Assembly: GCF_003660455.1 (NCBI RefSeq)
Contig: NZ_QZVR01000001.1
Coordinates: 310,001 to 374,000 of the forward strand
Origin: Nocardioides ferulae
Lineage (GTDB): Bacteria; Actinomycetota; Actinomycetes; Propionibacteriales; Nocardioidaceae
Length of the DNA stretch: 64,000 nt
Direction of reading: 5' to 3'
Notes under the pieces: model-generated
Database searches by the model: none
What the model was told of the DNA's origin: nothing
Seen by the model: only the letters and a program-made list of their open reading frames with translations
Shown here: positions 61,462-64,000 of the stretch, in pieces
Numbering within the stretch: the first letter of the stretch is position 1
Layout: every line of letters starts with the position of its first letter
Position numbers and translations under genes: made by a program

Positions 61462-63021
61462 GTGGCTGACGAGACGACGGCGAGGACGGCGGGGCGGCGG
61501 CCCGGAGGCGGGGCGACGTACTCCCACGCCGTGGAGGGCTACTTCGACAAGCGGCAGCTCAAGCGGGCCGCCGGGTTCTGGGGGCTGTGGGGGATCGGCG
61601 TCGGCGCCGTCATCTCCGGCGACTTCTCGGGCTGGAACTTCGGGATCGGCGAGGCCGGCTGGGGTGGCCTGCTGATCGCCACCGGCGTCATCGTGGTCAT
61701 GTACTTCGGGATGCTGTTCTCGATCGGCGAGATGTCGGCCGCGATGCCGCACACCGGCGGGGCCTACTCGTTCGCCCGGGCCTCGATGGGGCCGTGGGGC
61801 GGCTTCGTGACGGGCCTCGCGGAGACCATCGAGTACGTCTTCACCACCGGGGTGATCGTCTACTTCTCGGCCGGCTACGCCAACGCCGTCACCGACGAGC
61901 TGGTCGGCCTCGACCTCTCGGGCAGCATGTGGGTCTGGTGGCTGGTGCTGTACGTCGCGTTCGTCGGGCTCAACTCGCTGGGCGCCGAGCTGTCGTTCAA
62001 GTTCGCGATCGTCGTGGCGTCACTGTCGGTGGCGATCCTCGCCCTCTTCGCGGTGCTGGCGGTGGCCAACGGCGCGATCGACTTCGGCAACCTGCTCGAC
62101 ATCGAGCCCGAGGCCGGCAACAGCGACTTCCTGCCGTTCGGGTGGGAGGGCGTCCTCTACGCGCTGCCGTTCGCGATGTGGTTCTTCCTGGGCATCGAGG
62201 AGCTGCCGCTGGCGGCGGAGGAGGCGCACGACCCGGCCAAGGACATCCCCCGGGCCGGGATCATCGGCCTGCTCACCCTGGTCGCGTGCGCGGCGCTGGT
62301 GCTGTTCCTGAACCCGGCGGTGACCGGCTCCGCGGCGCTCGGTGCCGCGGACGAGCCGCTGCTGGACGGCTTCCGCTCGTTCCTCTCCGACGACTGGGCG
62401 GCGGTGCTGTCGGCGTTCGCGCTGGTCGGCCTGCTCGCCAGCCTCCAGGGCATCATGTTCGCCTACGGCCGCAACATGTACTCGCTCTCCCGGGCCGGCT
62501 ACTACCCGAAGTTCCTGTCGCTCACCGGATCCCGGCAGACGCCCTGGGTCTCCCTGGTGGCGGGTGCGGTGATCGGCTTCGTCGCGCTGATCCTGGTCGA
62601 CCAGGTCGGCGGCTCGGCCGGCGACATCGTGCTGAACATCGCCGTGTGGGGCGCGGTGATCGCCTACATGCTGCAGATGGTCTCGTTCGTGCTGCTCCGG
62701 CAGAAGTTCCCCAACGCGCTGCGGCCCTACCGCAGCCCGACCGGGGTGGCGGGGGCGGTGGTCGCCGGGGTGATCGCCGCGGTCACGTTCGTGGGCGTGC
62801 TGCTCAACGAGACCTATCGGCCGGCGGTGGTCGCGATCGCTGTGGTGTACGCCGTGGGGCTGCTGCTGTTCGCCGTCGTCGGGCGGCACCACCTGGTGCT
62901 CTCGCCGGAGGAGGAGTACGCCATGAGCGGAGGTCTCCATCGCGACCCCGCGGTGGAGCACTACGGCGCCGACCTGGAGGCCGAGCTGCCGCCGGAGGAC
63001 TTCACTCCCGAGGAGCGCTGA
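61462..63021 (+). CDS. APC-family amine/ethanolamine permease
   Basis: 519 residues, about twelve membrane segments. The N-terminal ISGDFSGWNFGIGEAGWGGLL strongly resembles ethanolamine permeases, along with MPHTGGAYSFARASMGPWGG and IEELPLAAEEAHDPAKDIPRA as split in EELPLAAEEA and HDPAKDIPRA. Start GTG at 61462 follows TGGAGGCCAGC. Divergent from the regulator of the catabolic cluster. Ethanolamine is the likeliest substrate, other small amines possible. Confidence 0.88.
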   Translation: MADETTARTAGRRPGGGATYSHAVEGYFDKRQLKRAAGFWGLWGIGVGAVISGDFSGWNFGIGEAGWGGLLIATGVIVVMYFGMLFSIGEMSAAMPHTGGAYSFARASMGPWGGFVTGLAETIEYVFTTGVIVYFSAGYANAVTDELVGLDLSGSMWVWWLVLYVAFVGLNSLGAELSFKFAIVVASLSVAILALFAVLAVANGAIDFGNLLDIEPEAGNSDFLPFGWEGVLYALPFAMWFFLGIEELPLAAEEAHDPAKDIPRAGIIGLLTLVACAALVLFLNPAVTGSAALGAADEPLLDGFRSFLSDDWAAVLSAFALVGLLASLQGIMFAYGRNMYSLSRAGYYPKFLSLTGSRQTPWVSLVAGAVIGFVALILVDQVGGSAGDIVLNIAVWGAVIAYMLQMVSFVLLRQKFPNALRPYRSPTGVAGAVVAGVIAAVTFVGVLLNETYRPAVVAIAVVYAVGLLLFAVVGRHHLVLSPEEEYAMSGGLHRDPAVEHYGADLEAELPPEDFTPEER

Positions 63022-63065
63022 CGGGGCCGAGAATCGTGGCCGTTCTCGGGCTCGTCTAAACCTGC

Positions 63066-63124
63066 CACAGGCAAAACTTTCCCGAAAGGTCTAGTCCACT
63101 ACTAGACAGTCGTGCGGTTCTGTG
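63066..63124 (+). promoter_or_regulatory. potential structured leader
   Basis: CACAG (63066-63070) and CTGTG (63120-63124) could enclose two hairpins: CTTTC/GAAAG (63077-63088) and GTCTAGT/ACTAGAC (63089-63107, 5-base loop). A three-way shape in the 269-base gap before the secreted protein gene. CACAGGCAAAAC recalls the start of the c-di-GMP-I riboswitch but the receptor half is absent. Whether it is transcribed is unknown. Confidence 0.4.
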
Positions 63125-63290
63125 ACCTTCCCAGGTCAGCGGCGTTGTGCAGTGAGTCCCGTGCTCGGCGGTGGCTCTCGACGGGGGTCCGAGGGTCGTT
63201 GGGCCGGGACGGCCAGGTCCTCCTGGCGCACCACCTGGACACGAGCAGCCGACCGCCGGTGATCCCGGCCGATCCTTGGGAGTACACGAG

Positions 63291-64000
63291 ATGTCTCACA
63301 CGTCGCTGAAGCGCGCCCTTGCGACCTCCGCCGCAGCCGCCCTGACCGGGCTGGCCCTCGCTGCCGGCCCCGCGCTCGCCGACCCGGGCCAGGGTCACGG
63401 CAAGCCCGGCGACGGGAAGCCGCACCCGAGCCAGGGCAACCCGAACCCCGGGGAGGGGAAGCCCGACAAGCCTGGGAAGCCGGACAACCCCGGCCAGGGC
63501 AAGCCCGACAAGCCCGGTCAAGGGAACCCGAACCCGGGCCAGGGGAGCCCGAACCCCGGGCAGGGGGACCCGAACCCCGGCGGCCCGAAGCCCGGTCAGG
63601 GGAACCCGAACCCCGGCCAGGGGAGCCCGAACCCGGGCCAGGGGAGCCCGAACCCGGGTCAGGGGAACCCGAACCCCGGCAACCCGAACCCCGGCCAGGG
63701 CAACCCCGCACCGGGCGCGCCGCAGGGCTCGCCTCCCGGCAACAACGGCAGCGTGAAGATCGCCGGGCTCGGCGACCTCGACTCGATCCCGAACAACGTG
63801 CCGCACCCTGGCTGCACCTTCCAGGTCGAGTGGTACGGCTTCGACGAAGGCGACGACGTGGTCTCCACGGTGTCGTTCACCCCGCACGCGCCCACCTCCG
63901 ACGTCGGGCTCACCGTGGCCGGCGAGACCAGCGTGCCCGTGGGCGGCGACGCGGCGGGCGGGGGCACCGACCTCGACGGCCGCGAGGCCTACACGCTGAC
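63291..64000 (+). CDS. secreted proline/glycine-rich surface protein, 5' part
   Basis: Open from ATG 63291 to the window end (236 codons, no stop). A signal peptide of 30 residues ends GPALA. Residues 31-150 are low-complexity with Asn-Pro-Gly-Gln-Gly type repeats (NPNPGQGSPNPGQG). From 151 a globular part starts: SVKIAGLGDLDSIPNN and HPGCTFQVEWYGFDEGDDVV, resembling domains found in actinobacterial cell-wall-anchored proteins. An LPXTG anchor would lie beyond the window. Probably a surface or cell-wall protein. Confidence 0.8.
   Translation, partial: MSHTSLKRALATSAAAALTGLALAAGPALADPGQGHGKPGDGKPHPSQGNPNPGEGKPDKPGKPDNPGQGKPDKPGQGNPNPGQGSPNPGQGDPNPGGPKPGQGNPNPGQGSPNPGQGSPNPGQGNPNPGNPNPGQGNPAPGAPQGSPPGNNGSVKIAGLGDLDSIPNNVPHPGCTFQVEWYGFDEGDDVVSTVSFTPHAPTSDVGLTVAGETSVPVGGDAAGGGTDLDGREAYTL
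63400..63715 (+). repeat. coding tandem repeats
   Basis: Imperfect units of about 18 bases (CCGAACCCGGGCCAGGGG and variants) encode the Pro/Asn/Gly/Gln-rich segment of the protein starting at 63291. Synonymous differences between units show age beyond recent slippage. Confidence 0.8.

Noticed and set aside
55163..63021. Polyamine Puu pathway
   Set aside because: A PuuB-type amine oxidase is absent; an SDR occupies its place. Kept only as an alternative.
63061..63127. c-di-GMP-I (GEMM) riboswitch
   Set aside because: The CACAGGCAAAAC start is similar, but the conserved GGGACGCAAAGCC receptor half is missing.

Overview
The window is high-GC, densely coded bacterial chromosome from an actinomycete, most likely family Nocardioidaceae (Nocardioides-like). 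The pointers are whiA, rbpA, the pgl-opcA-zwf-pgi-tal-tkt block, ctaB/ctaA, a suf operon led by sufR, an mabA/inhA pair, an actinobacterial VLRF1 release factor and many TAGNNT -10 elements a few bases before start codons. No tRNA, rRNA, prophage, insertion sequence or CRISPR array was seen.

Layout. 1-5418 (+): the 3' end of yvcK, whiA, the glycolytic run gap-pgk-tpiA, then secG and rbpA. 5419-6769: a cassette with an orphan AbiEi-like/DUF559-like gene, a 26-bp perfect palindrome touching its start codon, and arrays of a 32-bp repeat in opposite orientation on either side. 6770-15147 (-): pentose phosphate genes tkt, tal, pgi, zwf, opcA, pgl. 15361-23615: haem A synthesis (ctaB, ctaA), an aldo/keto reductase, a two-gene ABC exporter and membrane/lipid genes. 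23803-30634 (+): sufR-sufB-sufD-Rieske-sufC-sufS-sufU-sufT, with a candidate SufR operator at the sufR start. 30877-35403 (+): ASCH-like protein, VLRF1 release factor, a two-gene exporter and an APH-like kinase. 35404-36001: non-coding, with 32-bp repeats and a 133-bp-period duplication. 36002-45409: zinc metallopeptidase, ABC-F ATPase, secreted GH6-like protein, crotonase, ABC exporter, atypical SDR, SURF1 and moaA. 45530-54628: small conserved genes, dodecin, fabG1-inhA, sixA, the largest 32-bp repeat array, serB, an ABC ATPase and NfeD-SPFH-TauE. 55163-63021: a catabolic cluster (permease, FadR-type regulator, glutamine-synthetase-like ligase, aldehyde dehydrogenase, SDR, gamma-glutamyl hydrolase, alpha/beta hydrolase) whose gene set fits ethanolamine use by gamma-glutamylation. 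63291 to the end: a secreted proline/glycine-rich protein behind a potentially structured leader.

Most genes are core metabolism. The most unusual content is the 32-bp-period repeat family: 28 units at four loci (five arrays), three of the loci at convergent gene ends, one locus enclosing the AbiEi/DUF559-like gene. The second is the gamma-glutamyl catabolic cluster. The product's Cys spacing, the operator-like sequence and the operon order together make the suf system look autoregulated.
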